From: Undaria pinnatifida
Taxonomy: Eukaryota; Sar; Phaeophyceae; Laminariales; Alariaceae
Assembly (NCBI GenBank): GCA_012845835.1
Contig: JABAKD010000011.1
Location: 3,124,697 to 3,188,696, forward strand
DNA: 64,000 bases
Reading direction: 5' to 3'
This document shows, one piece after another, positions 54,014 through 64,000 of this stretch. The notes beneath the pieces were generated by a model, which was not told where the DNA came from, ran no database searches, and saw nothing but the letters and a program-made list of their open reading frames with translations. The stretch's first letter is position 1, and every line of letters starts with the position of its first letter. The position numbers and the translations under genes are program-made.

Positions 54014-54480
54014 TGATCCTACGATAGCCGCCCCCCCCAAACACAAGGTGCCGAAGTCCGTCTTACGAACGGTTCTTAGAAGGATGCAGTTCACCCTTCA
54101 TGCGACTCGCCGAACACCTCACGGCGCTTCGCGCTTGGTGCAAGCAATTTATGCCTGGTTGGTGAAACCCGACGTGCTCCGTTCTGGCATAGTAGGGATG
54201 CGAGGGTTTATGGTCATACGACTACGACCATGCTCAGACTCAACACCTCCCCCCCCCCCCCCCCCCCCCCCCAAGATACCCAGCGATTTTATTGAAATAA
54301 CGTTTCGTGGCTGCTCGACACAAGGGAGGATACACAGTTTATGTATTTTCTTGTGTGCAAAGGGAGGACTATCGAACGACGACGACGTCGGGGGTGGCAA
54401 CAAAGGGCAACGTACTTCAGGAAATACGGCCGGGATTTCGTTGAAGAAAAGTTAGGGGGGGGGGGGGGGGGGGGGGTACC
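54014..54480 (+). mobile_element. Family B MITE interrupted by a family D repeat
   Basis: The left end (GATCCTACGATAGCCGCCCC) is at 54014-54040. A reverse family D copy fills 54040-54275, and the family B core resumes at GCGATTTTATTGAAATAACG and runs to a G-run near 54475. This nesting shows that D inserted after B. Confidence 0.75.
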
Positions 54481-54510
54481 GGCGATGGGGGTGCACCGGC
54501 TTTTTTTTTT

Positions 54511-54890
54511 TACGCGTGCTACGATAGAGGCGAACCACTTTTGTTCTCAATACTACCCCTCAATTTGGGAGGTTAACCCCTTTAGAGCCCCCGAACCCCT
54601 CCTTATACTAAATCCAAGTAATTTTGTCCCCAAAAACGGGTTTCCAGTTGTAAAGGGCTTAAGACCTCTCTCCCAAAAACTGATTTTTGGAGAGAAAAAT
54701 ATAACCGCTGCTCGTACATACCGGATAAAAAATCCCATGGTGCCTAGGTACGAAGCACAACGAGAAATCATGCAGAAATAACAAAAAATAATGGCCGATT
54801 TTCCGACGATTTTGAGGTTCAGACACCCCCTCATTCAGAAAACACGTTCGCCAAAAAAAGGTATAGCTCTGTCGTACCACGTGCCCACAC
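54511..54890 (+). mobile_element. Family A MITE carrying an internal insertion
   Basis: TACGCGTGCTACGATAGAGG start, family core, and TATAGCTCTGTCGTACCACG end. A segment of about 90 bp at 54570-54660 (AACCCCTCCTTATACTAAA to CCAGTTGTAAAGGG) belongs to another dispersed repeat also found at 55605-55690. Confidence 0.8.
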
Positions 54891-54922
54891 TTGAGAAGTC
54901 CTGTATTTTTTTAGGACCCACC

Positions 54923-55213
54923 CGACGCGTGCTACTATAGAGGTGCATCACGTTTTTTTTTTCTTAATACTACCGCTCAATTTGGGAGCTTAAGACCTCT
55001 CTCTCAAAACCTGATTTATCGGTGAAAAAAAATAAAACTGCTATTAGTACTTGTACCGGATGAAAAAATCCCATTTGCCTAGGTACACGACAAGAAATCG
55101 TGCAAAAAAAAATAAATGGGGCGTATTTTCCGACGATTTTTGGGTTTAAGGAGCCCCGTCATTCAGAAAATAGTTTCGCCAAAAAAAAGTGTACCTTTGT
55201 CGTACCACGTGCC
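54923..55213 (+). mobile_element. Family A MITE
   Basis: CGACGCGTGCTACTATAGAG start and GTCGTACCACGTGCCC end with full core. Its right flank (CACACTTGAGAAGTACTG) repeats the flank of the preceding copy (54886-54905), so the two arose by tandem duplication. Confidence 0.82.
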
Positions 55214-56097
55214 CACACTTGAGAAGTACTGTATTTTTTTTAGGAAACATTGTTGCGAGCTTTCAGTTCGTGAACCTTCCCCCATGATGGCCTACGCGTG
55301 CATACATGTCTCGTGAGGAAGAAAAGGTGGCTAATTCTAAGCCGAATGTTATTCCACCATCATCCCGATACCCCGCTGCCATGTAGCCAAACCTATCATT
55401 GGAAACCCCTACTATAATTCAACCGTCGTGGTATTCGTGTCGTATCCAAGCATACAAATCAACGGTACACAACGAGTAATATTTTAAAAAAAACATCAGA
55501 CCTTTTTTTTTTCGACGTTTTTTTGGGGGGGGTTAACTAGCCAATTTGAGGCACAAATCACTTGAAAAGAGAGTCAGATATCTAGGTTTCTGAAACACTA
55601 CAGTACTAAAAGGGCCCCCAAATCCCTCCCTATGCTAAATTCAAGTAAAAGTGTCCCCAAAAAGGGGTTCCAGTTGTGAAGGGGTTAAGGGGCGGTTCGT
55701 CGTTTCAGAGTTTTTTGTTTTTTTTTCAAAACGATTAAAAAAGCGTGCTACCTCTCTATCGTCGTACGCGCCCTTGCCCCCCAACGAATTGACCGCGCAC
55801 GCCCATGCAACAGTGCAATCTGGTCCATAAAAAAAGCGCATACAATAGGGGGGGGGCATCTCTCGATGCTCCCGCCTTAACAACTTTGACTTCCCCCCCT
55901 CCTCCCTCCCCCCAAGCAAGCGCCCAAGTGTCGAAAGCGTCTCTAGTAGGAGTAGGAGCGGTGCTCCGTCTCGAAAGAGACGCGCGGTCAATGGCTTAAT
56001 GAATAAGGCACCGAACAAAAGCATACGCCCCCCCCCCCCCCCCCCCCCCCCGCTTCATACCCCTCGTACCCCCCTTGGACACATATTCTGCATGCAG

Positions 56098-58099
56098 CTT
56101 GTCTCCCTCTCCGTGGTGGGAGGGTTGCCACCGGACGCTGCTACCGCGGCCCAGCAAGCTTTGGGCGAGATGCTGGAGTTCGTCAGCAACCCTGACAACT
56201 TATGGGCCGTCACGAAGGACATGCTCGAAGCGGTGGTGTCGCACGTACGGGCTCCGAGGTACGGACTATCTTCACCCATTGTGGGCGGTACTCGGCAGGT
56301 TTCGAACGAAAGAAGTTATGGGAAGTTACGGCAAATCAGTTTTTTTCTTTTTTTTTTTCCGGATTGGTGTTATAACAACCGCAGTTACAGAAAAAAGGGG
56401 TGTAGAAAATCACCATCCCCGGGTTTCCACGTTTTCCTTCATACTCTTGCTACGGTCTCACGCCACCCCCACTGCTACGGCCGCTTTTTTTTTTCCGGCA
56501 CAGAGTAAAGGCCACTTTTCACCATTTCCGGCATTATCTTTGCTTACCACACGGTTTGAAAAAGGCCACGGGCGGATGGCGCGCCTTGGAAAAAGGACGT
56601 GTGTGCCAGAGCTAGCAGTATCATCGTAAAAAACGCGGCGCGGCGTGCCTTCGGCGTGAGTTTGACGCCCGCACCGCTCCGTGGACCCTGCCTCTCCTCC
56701 CCGTCTTACCTAAACGCAAGGTCTGAAAGCGACGAAGCCCCCGCGCTCGCAGCTAGCGTGTTGTGGAAGCTGGGCGAATACCAAGATTTTATTGCGCCTC
56801 TGCTGAAGGCGGAAGCCGCGGATGCTTGTGCAGCAGCGGTGGAGGATCTCGGTCCCCCCCTCGCGGGGCCGTTGCAGAATTGGCTTCAGGTTTCAGTGCA
56901 GGTGCAAAGCTTTGTACGAGTTGACTTCCAACTACAACTGATGTTGTCGATGTGGGGTCCCCTCTGCCCCGCTGCGGCATTATGATTTTCTCCGTTAGAA
57001 CCGCTGCTGTTGTTGCATCCCCTCTCCCCCGTTGAGGCGTTATGATTCTCTTGTTTCAACTGCTGTTGTCGTTGTGGTATCCCCTCTCCACTGTTGCGGC
57101 GTTTGGATTCTCCCAATTACCCTGCTGTTGTTGTATCACCTTTCCCCCGCTGAGGCGTTATGATTCTCTTGTTTCAACTGCTGTTGTCGTTGTGGTATCC
57201 CCTCTCCTCCGTTGCGGCGTCATGCATCTACACTGCTGCTGTTGTGGTGTCCCCTCTCCCTCGATGCGTTGTTATGATCCTCCCATTACACCGTGCTGAG
57301 GGTCACCGTAGTTCAGGAGATTCGGCCGAGAGATGGTTTCATAAAGAAAAATGGGGGGTGGCTAGTTACCGTAGGATGACTCAGCGTGTGCTAATGCTCA
57401 TGATGAATGAACGACGTTGAAGCTTCATGATGCTTCACATTGATTATCGGATGGCAAACATAGTACTAATAACATAGGGTGTAGATGATCTACATCGTGT
57501 GGATTATCTAGATTGTGCAGATGGTCTGGATCGTGCAGATGATCTAGGTCATCTACAAGCTATGTCAATGCTCGTGAGTGATCGACGTTGAAGCTTCACG
57601 CCGCTGCTCATTGATTGTCGGATGGCAAACATACTACTAGTAACACAGGATGTAAGTGATCTAGATCGCATAGATGATCTAGATCGTTTAGATTATCAAA
57701 AGCGTTTATATGATTCAGATCGTTTAGATAATGTAGCTCGCGTAGATGGTCTACGAAGTAGATCGTTTAGGTCATCCAGATCGTGTAGATGATCTAGATC
57801 GTGCAGGTGATCCAAATCGCATAGATTAACTAGATCGTGCAGGTTATTTGGCTGGTGATCTGCCCGCTGCATGAAATAATATTCCCTCCTTGCTTGCATG
57901 CTCGTCCTTGCAGACTAGGGTGGTTGGTGTTCTCTGCCGCGTGGGATGCGCCTCAAGCGTGGATGCTCAACTGCGACTGAGGGTGGCTGGTGCGCTGATC
58001 AACGTCGTGGCACGCCCGTGGGGACCTCTTGAGGTATTTGCTGAACGTAATCCTGGCATAGTGGGAGGGAGGGAGGCGGCGGCGGAGGGGGGGGGGGGG

Positions 58100-58195
<96 letters not shown>

Positions 58196-61100
58196 CAGAA
58201 AAAAACAGAGACAGACAAATACAGAGGCAGAGAAAGACAGAGACAGAGAAAGAGCAAGACAGAGAGATCGGGAGAGACAAGGAGAGATATGGAGAAAGAG
58301 ACAGATATAGAGAGAGAGCAGAAAAAGAGAAGGAGAAAGAGATAGGCATTGAGAGAGGATGAAAGTAATAGAGCTTCTCAAGTTAAATAAATGGCGCCCC
58401 TAGCACAGCACGCGCCCAACTGCACTCTTTCAGCCCAATCACGACAACTTCCGACGAAGACGAAGACGGGCTCTCCGCTTTTCTTTGCCGAAACCAGACA
58501 ACACGACGCTTCTTTTCTTTCTTTGTTCGCTGGCTCTGATCCGCGACCAAACCAAGCAGGCCCGGAAAGACTATCGGGAGGGAGTGGACGGGAAAACCCT
58601 GACATTCGCCTCGTTCGCGCTAGCCCACCTCGTGGCAGACTCAACCATTGTCTGCAGTGCTATCGCTCAGCGGTCGAGGCTGTTCGACGCGCTTGTGTCC
58701 GCCCTACGTCTAAGAGCAACATTCGGAAGGGAAACCGGGAGGGGTACGGGGAGAAACAGGTGCGCACTTTTTAAACAATAACGATAGAGAACAGTTACCT
58801 CGTCTCTACGTCCTACCAAAACTCGCCAAAACTCGCCAAAACTCGCCAAAACTCGCCAAAACTCGCCAAAATTCGCTAAAACCCACAAAAAACACGAAAA
58901 AGCGCAAAAACTCGCCACATCTCGCCTAAAATTCACCAAACCCCACCAAAACCCATTAAAACGTGCCCCAAACACCCGCCTGAAAGTAGCGCTCAGGGGC
59001 GCTCCAGGAGGCGGGGAAAACCGGGTGCGAGTTTGACGTGAGCTGCGTTAGCTAGTTGTAGCGCGTGCTTTTTTTTTTTCTGGGTAAGTTGTTCACGTAA
59101 GGGGCTCTATTCGTACCTCGTCCAGCAACCGGAATATGTATATAAGAAGGAAATGTGAAAGTTAAGCCCGATAAACAAAAAAAAAAACATGCGTTATTAA
59201 TATCGTTTCCTTAGAACAGTGAAAATAGGTGATGTCTTGGATCATTTTTTGGTATGGATTACTTAAATTCTAGCCCCCCCACTATAATATACGTGAGTGG
59301 GCTCCCACTAACATGAAACAATAATTGCAGCGTCGAATGAAATATCTAGTACTTACAATCTGCCTGATACGCAGCACGTTCATGTGGTCTAAGGAGGGTG
59401 TGTGTTCACCCCAGCATTTTGGAGCGCTCCATTATTGGAACAGGATTATATTGAAATTCACAAACGTTTCGGTACGACCAGGCCAAAATAACGTCGACAA
59501 CGATCACGACAACGATAAATATCGTTACCGTACCGAAAAAAGTAAAAGAAATCGATAAACGATATCGATGTCGATAATGGAGTCAAAAACCAGCGGAACA
59601 AAAACATGTTGGTATCGTCTCTTTCGGACATCAACAAAATTACTGCAGTATTCTCTTACGCTGCCACCGATCATTCAATGCACGTCTCGGGTTGGACGAG
59701 GCCTCCTGCCCCGAGGCAGGTGGTCCTCGCCCGGGATAAACTCTGCGCTGAGTGCGTCCTCAGCGCGGTGCCCGTCCCTGGGATTGAAATTACCGTGCAT
59801 GAAAGACTACTAAGCTTGTAGGGCGGGTGGGAAGGTCTGATTTTTTTTTCGGTCCCTGTTTCCCTTCTCGCAGGGAGGATAGACTTGACCGGAGTAACCG
59901 GCGATTGCGTTCATTCTTCTAGTGATTCGCCTCAAATGCTGGAACCCATTTTTGTCTCGTCTCATTGGGTAGTGATTTTACTATAAATAAGTGTGTAATA
60001 TGAATGAATAGGTGTGCCATCCGAAAACGTGCAGTACAAAACAAAAAAAAGACGAAGAAACAACAGCACAAAGAAGAAGACGCGTACCTGGTACAAGAAA
60101 AAAAAATTCACTACACCCTAACGCCGACTGACGAGAAAAAAAACAAAAAAAACTTCTAAGCATGTCTTGGATCTGATAATAGCACGAATTAAAGTAACTG
60201 TCACCACCACGACCCCTACATAAATGATATGTTTCTACCGTAGAAATTCCTTGGAAAAAAAACGTGGCGCTACCGTCGTGGAGGCGCTGAAGTCACCAAT
60301 ACGTTTTGCACCGCGCTGTCCTGTCATACACACATCTCCTATATCTGCCATCTGAATGAATGAATACATCGTAAAACTTCCTGTGTGTGCCGCGTCCGCC
60401 ACCTGCGAATTCTTTGTCCTCTTCGGTCTTTTTCTTAGACGAGGGGAAAGTTCACGCCATCTCGGAATCGGAGGCCGGAGTAGCACGGGTCTTAGAGAAG
60501 GAGGAGGCGGCAGCGGGGGCGGGGGCAGAGGCGAGGGCTCACCCCCCCAAGCAGTCATGTGCGCTGCGCTGTGCCTGGCCCACGTATTGACCGGAACCTC
60601 AGCCGCGTTGCTTACAAGGGAGAAAATTATGGCCGCGGCCCTGACGCTGTCAGGCTTGCTTGACGTGTGCGTCGACAAAATGGAGGCGGTGGTGGCGGAG
60701 GGGGAGGGGGGGGGGGGGTGAGCGAGCGGCGGGTTCTTCTGGTGAACCTATGGGGGGCACGCCGTCGACGCCGTTTCCGGTTGCGGTCGTGATGAAGTGC
60801 GCGACGTCGGCGTTGTGGGGTTGTCTGTCGTCCTTGTCCGGTAATGACCACGTTTACAACATAACGTGTTTTTTTTTTTGGGGGGGGGGGGAGATGTATA
60901 GAATTTGTGCGAGATTCGGTTTGATGTTCTGAAGAAAAGGTGAACCCTTGTGCTACCTTTCGCACTGTACCGAAATCTGTTATACGTCTAGTTCTTAACT
61001 CCATCTTAATTTTGGCTCTGGAGGGAGAGTGCAGTTTCTAAACCCTATTGCAGAAAAGGTAACGTGACACGTCGCGCTGGCCTGGACACGTTGTTGTAGA

Positions 61101-64000
61101 TCGAACCTCCTCTGATTATTTTACTTGAACACCTTGCCGTTCTTAACCCCCCCCCCCCCCCCCCCCTGAACCTGACTTAGGAGCAGACGGGGGCATTTTC
61201 TAGATGTGATTTGTTTTATGATTCGATTTCGACGACTCATACCCCCCCCCCCTCAGCTAATAAGTACTGGTATGTCCTACTACGTTGCCATGCCCTTGTT
61301 TGTGCCCTGGCAGGTACGTATCGTCGTCTACATGTCGACCATGAGAAGCAGAGTGCCCTAGTTCATTCCCCGTGTTTCTTCGAAAACATGAGCGCGCCCC
61401 CCGCTGCCTCCTCGACTGGTACTCTATGTCTCTTCTGAAGATGCTGGAGTCGAGGGAAAAACAAACAAACAAAAACAAAAAAAACAAACAGTCACAGGTT
61501 CATTGACACCCCCCCACCCTCTCGCCTGGTACTTTTCATCTATTCTCATTGGCCAGGTAATGCAAGCGCAAAACAAACAAACAAACAAAAAAACAAACAA
61601 ACAAACAAACAAACAAACAAACAAACAAACAAACAAACAAACAAACAAACAAACAAACAAACAAACACTCAAACAAACAAACGAACAAACAAACAAACAA
61701 ACAAATAGGCAGACAATCAAACACGAACGCATAGACGCCCCCCCCCCCGCTCCATCCTCCGGCACTCCATGCCTAATTCTTACTCTATAGATGCTGCAAG
61801 CGAGGAGGACGCCGTATCTCTTGGCAATCAAGACTCCGCCAGCGGGAGCGAGTCGGTCCTACGCCAAGACCGGACAGACGGAAGCGTCGGCGGGGCTAGC
61901 GGGAGCGTTGGTTCTAAAGCCGAGAGTCAGGATTCCGACTCCCAGGTTCGCTACCGTTTCGGTCCTCTCATCCACGACCTTGTAATTTATTTATCCGCGC
62001 ACATATCGTCGATATATGCGTGTGACGGCCCAGTAAACCAGAGGAACGTATGGTATGGCCCGTGAGAGACTACACATCCTGCTGCGATGAATTTCTTCGC
62101 CGTTTCTCCAACCCGCCAAAAACAGCAGGCGGGCATACACACAATGAACGTCACGGGCTTTGGATTCTTGTTATTTTTTCTCGTCGAGATATTTCCGTAG
62201 AAGTATCGCTCGGCGTTTGCGCTTTCCCCGTTGACGAGGAATTGTGCTCGGAATCTCGCCCGGGGAGGGGTGTTATCTTTGCGCGTTATACGGTACGGTG
62301 AGGTACAAATCACAAGGTTGTAGTGTGGGGGGGGTGAAATTCCGTTCGTACCATTTCAAGACATTAGATATTTTCGGTCTTCAAGGGAGACGGTATCGTA
62401 TGCACAGTTATTAACAGCAACCCGTCCTTTGCCCCATGATATGTTCTTTTTAATGATCACTTTTACTTTCGAGCTCAAATTCATCACAGCAGGAGGTAAG
62501 TCTAAACCCTCAGCGATCTACCCCCCGGACAAGCCGTGGTCCACAGGTGCCGTCCCCGTCCCCTCCCCGGCACGCGGTACACGGGCCTTTATTTTTAGTC
62601 TTCGCAGACGGTTAATTTTAGCATTCACACTGTTCGTCGATGTTTTTCCTTACACCAGCGTTCCCTTTTTTACTCGTCGATGTCCTTCCTGCTTTTTCAG
62701 CATTCCCCCTACTGCTGTCCGTCGGTATCTTTTCCCTCTCAGCGTTTCCCACTGCTCTCTATTTTCCTCCTCTAAAGGCAGGTTTTTGTGTGAAGTATAG
62801 AACACTGATTCTACGATAGCCCCCGCGCCAAAACCAGCAATTTTCTTTAACGAACGTTTCATGGCTGCTTCACACGAGGAAGGGAGCTATTAAAAAAAAG
62901 GTTTCCACATGTTTTCTTGCTTGCAAACATGGATTATCGAACGATGACGACGTCGGGGTGGCAAGGGGCACCGTATTTCAGGAGACACAGCCGGGAGCTG
63001 GTTTCAAAACCGGCGATTTGTTAAAGGAAAGAGGCCTCAGAAAAAAAATGGTGCACACCTATAGTATCAATGAGTCGTTCTACGGTAGCCCCCCCAACTT
63101 TTCTGTAACGAAATCGCCGGTTTTGAAACCAGCTCCCAGCCGTATCGCTTGAAATACGGTGCCCCTTGCCGCTCCGACGTCATCGTTCGATACTCCTTTG
63201 CACACAAGAAAGTGTAATGATATACTATTTTCATGGAATCCTTTCTCGTGTCGCGCAGCTATGAAATGTTCGATGAAGGATATCACCGGTTTAGGGGGGG
63301 GGCTATCGTAGAATCAGCCTCATGCGTTATTTTCTCCCCCTCCAAAACATGGGTAAAGTCCCGAGAGGGTTATAGACGAATCAACTATTGCTTTTCTTTC
63401 GAATTTCATTTTTTGTTTTTCTGCGCAGGCGTCTTCATCGTCGCCTGCTGCAGCTGCCACCGCAAACGCTACCCCTCGAGGGACGGCGGTAAACGCGTCC
63501 GCGGTGGAGGAGCTCCTGGGTGGCAACAGGTTAAACGGCAAGGCTCGGGGGGAAAGCGGAGCCGAGTTGATCCACGAAGAGGTTTTGGCGTCGTGCGCGC
63601 TGATGCTTATCCGTATTTTGTCGCACGCTGCTAAGAACCACCAACACCACCACCAAAGTCCCGACAAAATAATTGCTAAGCCCAACATTAAAAGCGGTCC
63701 CGCTGAAAGCGTTCCCGACGAAAGCGCAGATTTTGGTTCCGACCATAAAAGCGCTGCCGACCTAGAAAGCGTTTCCGACGCTGAAAAAATCAATCGCGAC
63801 GAAAAAAATACCGTTTCCGGAAAAAGCGCTGAGGTCGCCAATAATTTTCCCGGCGAAAAGAGTGCTTCCGACAAAAAAAGCGCTCAGACCAATCGAGGCG
63901 GGGGCTCCACCACCACCGCCGAAGCTTCTTGTCACAACCGCAGTAGGCCTACCGCCGACACCAACAGTAGTAACGGGAGGAGGTCCAGCACTGATGCCAA
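56098..64000 (+). CDS. ARM/HEAT-like helical repeat protein, 7 exons, 3' end outside window
   Basis: Exons: 56098-56258, 56610-56889, 57914-58033, 58560-58759, 60439-60840, 61791-61945, 63429 to beyond 64000. Helical blocks such as ALGEMLEFVSNPDNLW, SVLWKLGEYQDFIAPLLKAE, RLRVAGALINVVARPWG, LTFASFALAHLVADSTIV and MKCATSALWGCLSSL look like armadillo/HEAT repeats. Exon 6 is an acidic Ser-rich linker. Exon 7 has another helical segment (ALMLIRILSHAAKNH) and then a hydrophilic Lys/Ser/Asp-rich region with recurring KSA and ESV motifs. Phases agree throughout if one G is removed from the 13-G run at 60706-60718 in exon 5. Exon 1 starts in phase 0, matching the end of the EF-hand exon at 53378, so both may be one gene. 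Alternatively translation starts at ATG 56092-56094, which overlaps the CAG acceptor in frame. Resemblance to ARM-containing ciliary proteins such as TTC12 is only impressionistic. Confidence 0.72.
56925..57292. repeat. Minisatellite, six units of about 60 bp
   Basis: Alternating units of AACTGCTGTTGTCGTTGTGG, then CCCCTCTCC and GCGTTATGATTCTC, in two sub-types that form a 120-bp higher-order repeat. Confidence 0.85.
57480..57845. repeat. AT-rich 15-18 bp repeats (GATCTAGATCGTGTAGAT)
   Basis: Degenerate palindromic units at 57480-57560 and 57650-57840, related to 34790-34890. Confidence 0.8.
58102..58345. repeat. (GA)45 dinucleotide array with degenerate purine tail
   Basis: Pure GA at 58102-58192, then GA-rich to 58345. 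It begins about 70 nt after the donor of ARM-like exon 3. Confidence 0.95.
58812..58875. repeat. (ACTCGCCAAA)n 10-bp tandem repeat
   Basis: Six near-perfect decamers in ARM-like intron 4. Confidence 0.92.
60706..60718 (+). other. G13 homopolymer causing an apparent frameshift in ARM-like exon 5
   Basis: Upstream, the phase-consistent frame reads LLDVCVDKMEAVVAEGEGGGG and then hits TGA at 60719-60721. Shifting by one G gives GERAAGSSGEPMGG and then an ARM-like stretch, ending at a G/GTAATG donor in phase 1. That phase is exactly what exon 61791 requires. A 12-G tract would make one open exon. Confidence 0.75.
61569..61703. repeat. (CAAA)n tetranucleotide array
   Basis: About 33 units with a few interruptions in ARM-like intron 5. 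The overlapping open frames are artefacts. Confidence 0.95.
62807..63025 (+). mobile_element. Family B MITE fused to a family A tail
   Basis: GATTCTACGATAGCCCCCGC start and full core to AACCGGCGATTTG. It then switches to family A-like sequence (GCCTCAG, A-run, TGGTGCACACC) instead of its own right end. Confidence 0.75.
63071..63318 (-). mobile_element. Family B MITE in the intron before the last visible exon
   Basis: GAGTCGTTCTACGGTAGCCC to GGGCTATCGTAGAATCAGCC with complete core. Confidence 0.82.

Noticed and set aside
57953-58381. Long Ser/Leu and Arg/Glu repeat frames
   Set aside because: Produced by the (GA)n array.
58812-58875. CRISPR-like array
   Set aside because: Contiguous decamers with no spacers, in a eukaryotic intron.
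59722-59821. Open frame VVLARDKLCAECVLSAVPVPG after a CAG acceptor-like site
   Set aside because: Not needed, because exons 58560-58759 and 60439-60840 join in phase. No matching donor was found.

Overview
The window is nuclear DNA of an intron-rich eukaryote. Coding sequence exists only as short exons joined by GT-AG (and a few GC-AG) introns, together covering about 10% of the 64 kb. My best guess is a stramenopile, possibly a brown alga: compact conserved exons sit in kilobase introns full of simple repeats and small inverted-repeat transposons, and the paired EF-hand protein with an FRRVRRRH-type linker resembles algal proteins. That placement is inference. Nothing bacterial, viral, CRISPR-like or rRNA was found.

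Four gene loci can be rebuilt because every proposed exon junction preserves reading phase. (1) Cohesin subunit SMC3, minus strand, 9 exons from 9798 down to 1195, running off the left edge (482 codons visible: N-terminal ATPase lobe and first coiled coil). (2) TRAPPC2L, plus strand, 4 exons 10422-15460, complete at 148 residues. It is head-to-head with SMC3 across 623 bp. (3) An unrecognised coiled-coil protein, minus strand, about 10 exons from 36907 down to about 17014, tail-to-tail with TRAPPC2L. (4) A plus-strand EF-hand protein, 11 exons 37868-53378 (405 codons), followed in the same phase by 7 exons of an ARM/HEAT-like helical protein, 56098 to beyond 64000. These may be one fused gene. 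It is head-to-head with gene 3 across 960 bp.

The most striking feature is that the reconstructed genes carry extra, decayed copies of their own exons in adjacent introns or upstream DNA: SMC3 exon 7, TRAPPC2L exons 2 and 3, the coiled-coil gene's exon 9 and terminal exon, and EF-hand exons 1, 6 and 7. Several of the clearer arrays have spacings of about 185-225 bp (observed range 76 bp to about 1.1 kb). Some copies keep splice sites and an open frame, others are frameshifted. Three inferred introns use GC donors, and G-rich and C-rich tracts tend to lie just after donors and just before acceptors on the sense strand.

The remaining DNA is introns and intergenic sequence packed with dispersed repeats. 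Family A is a MITE of about 270 bp with 22-bp terminal inverted repeats. Family B is about 260 bp with TIRs ending in a C6 run. Family C is about 220 bp, family D about 500 bp, family E about 450 bp (two near-identical copies), and family H is a MITE of about 105 bp. There are also tRNA-like SINE heads, a large palindrome, several minisatellites, and long microsatellites such as (CCCAA)n, (ACC)n, (TGTCG)n, (ATTAAC)n, (GA)n and (CAAA)n.
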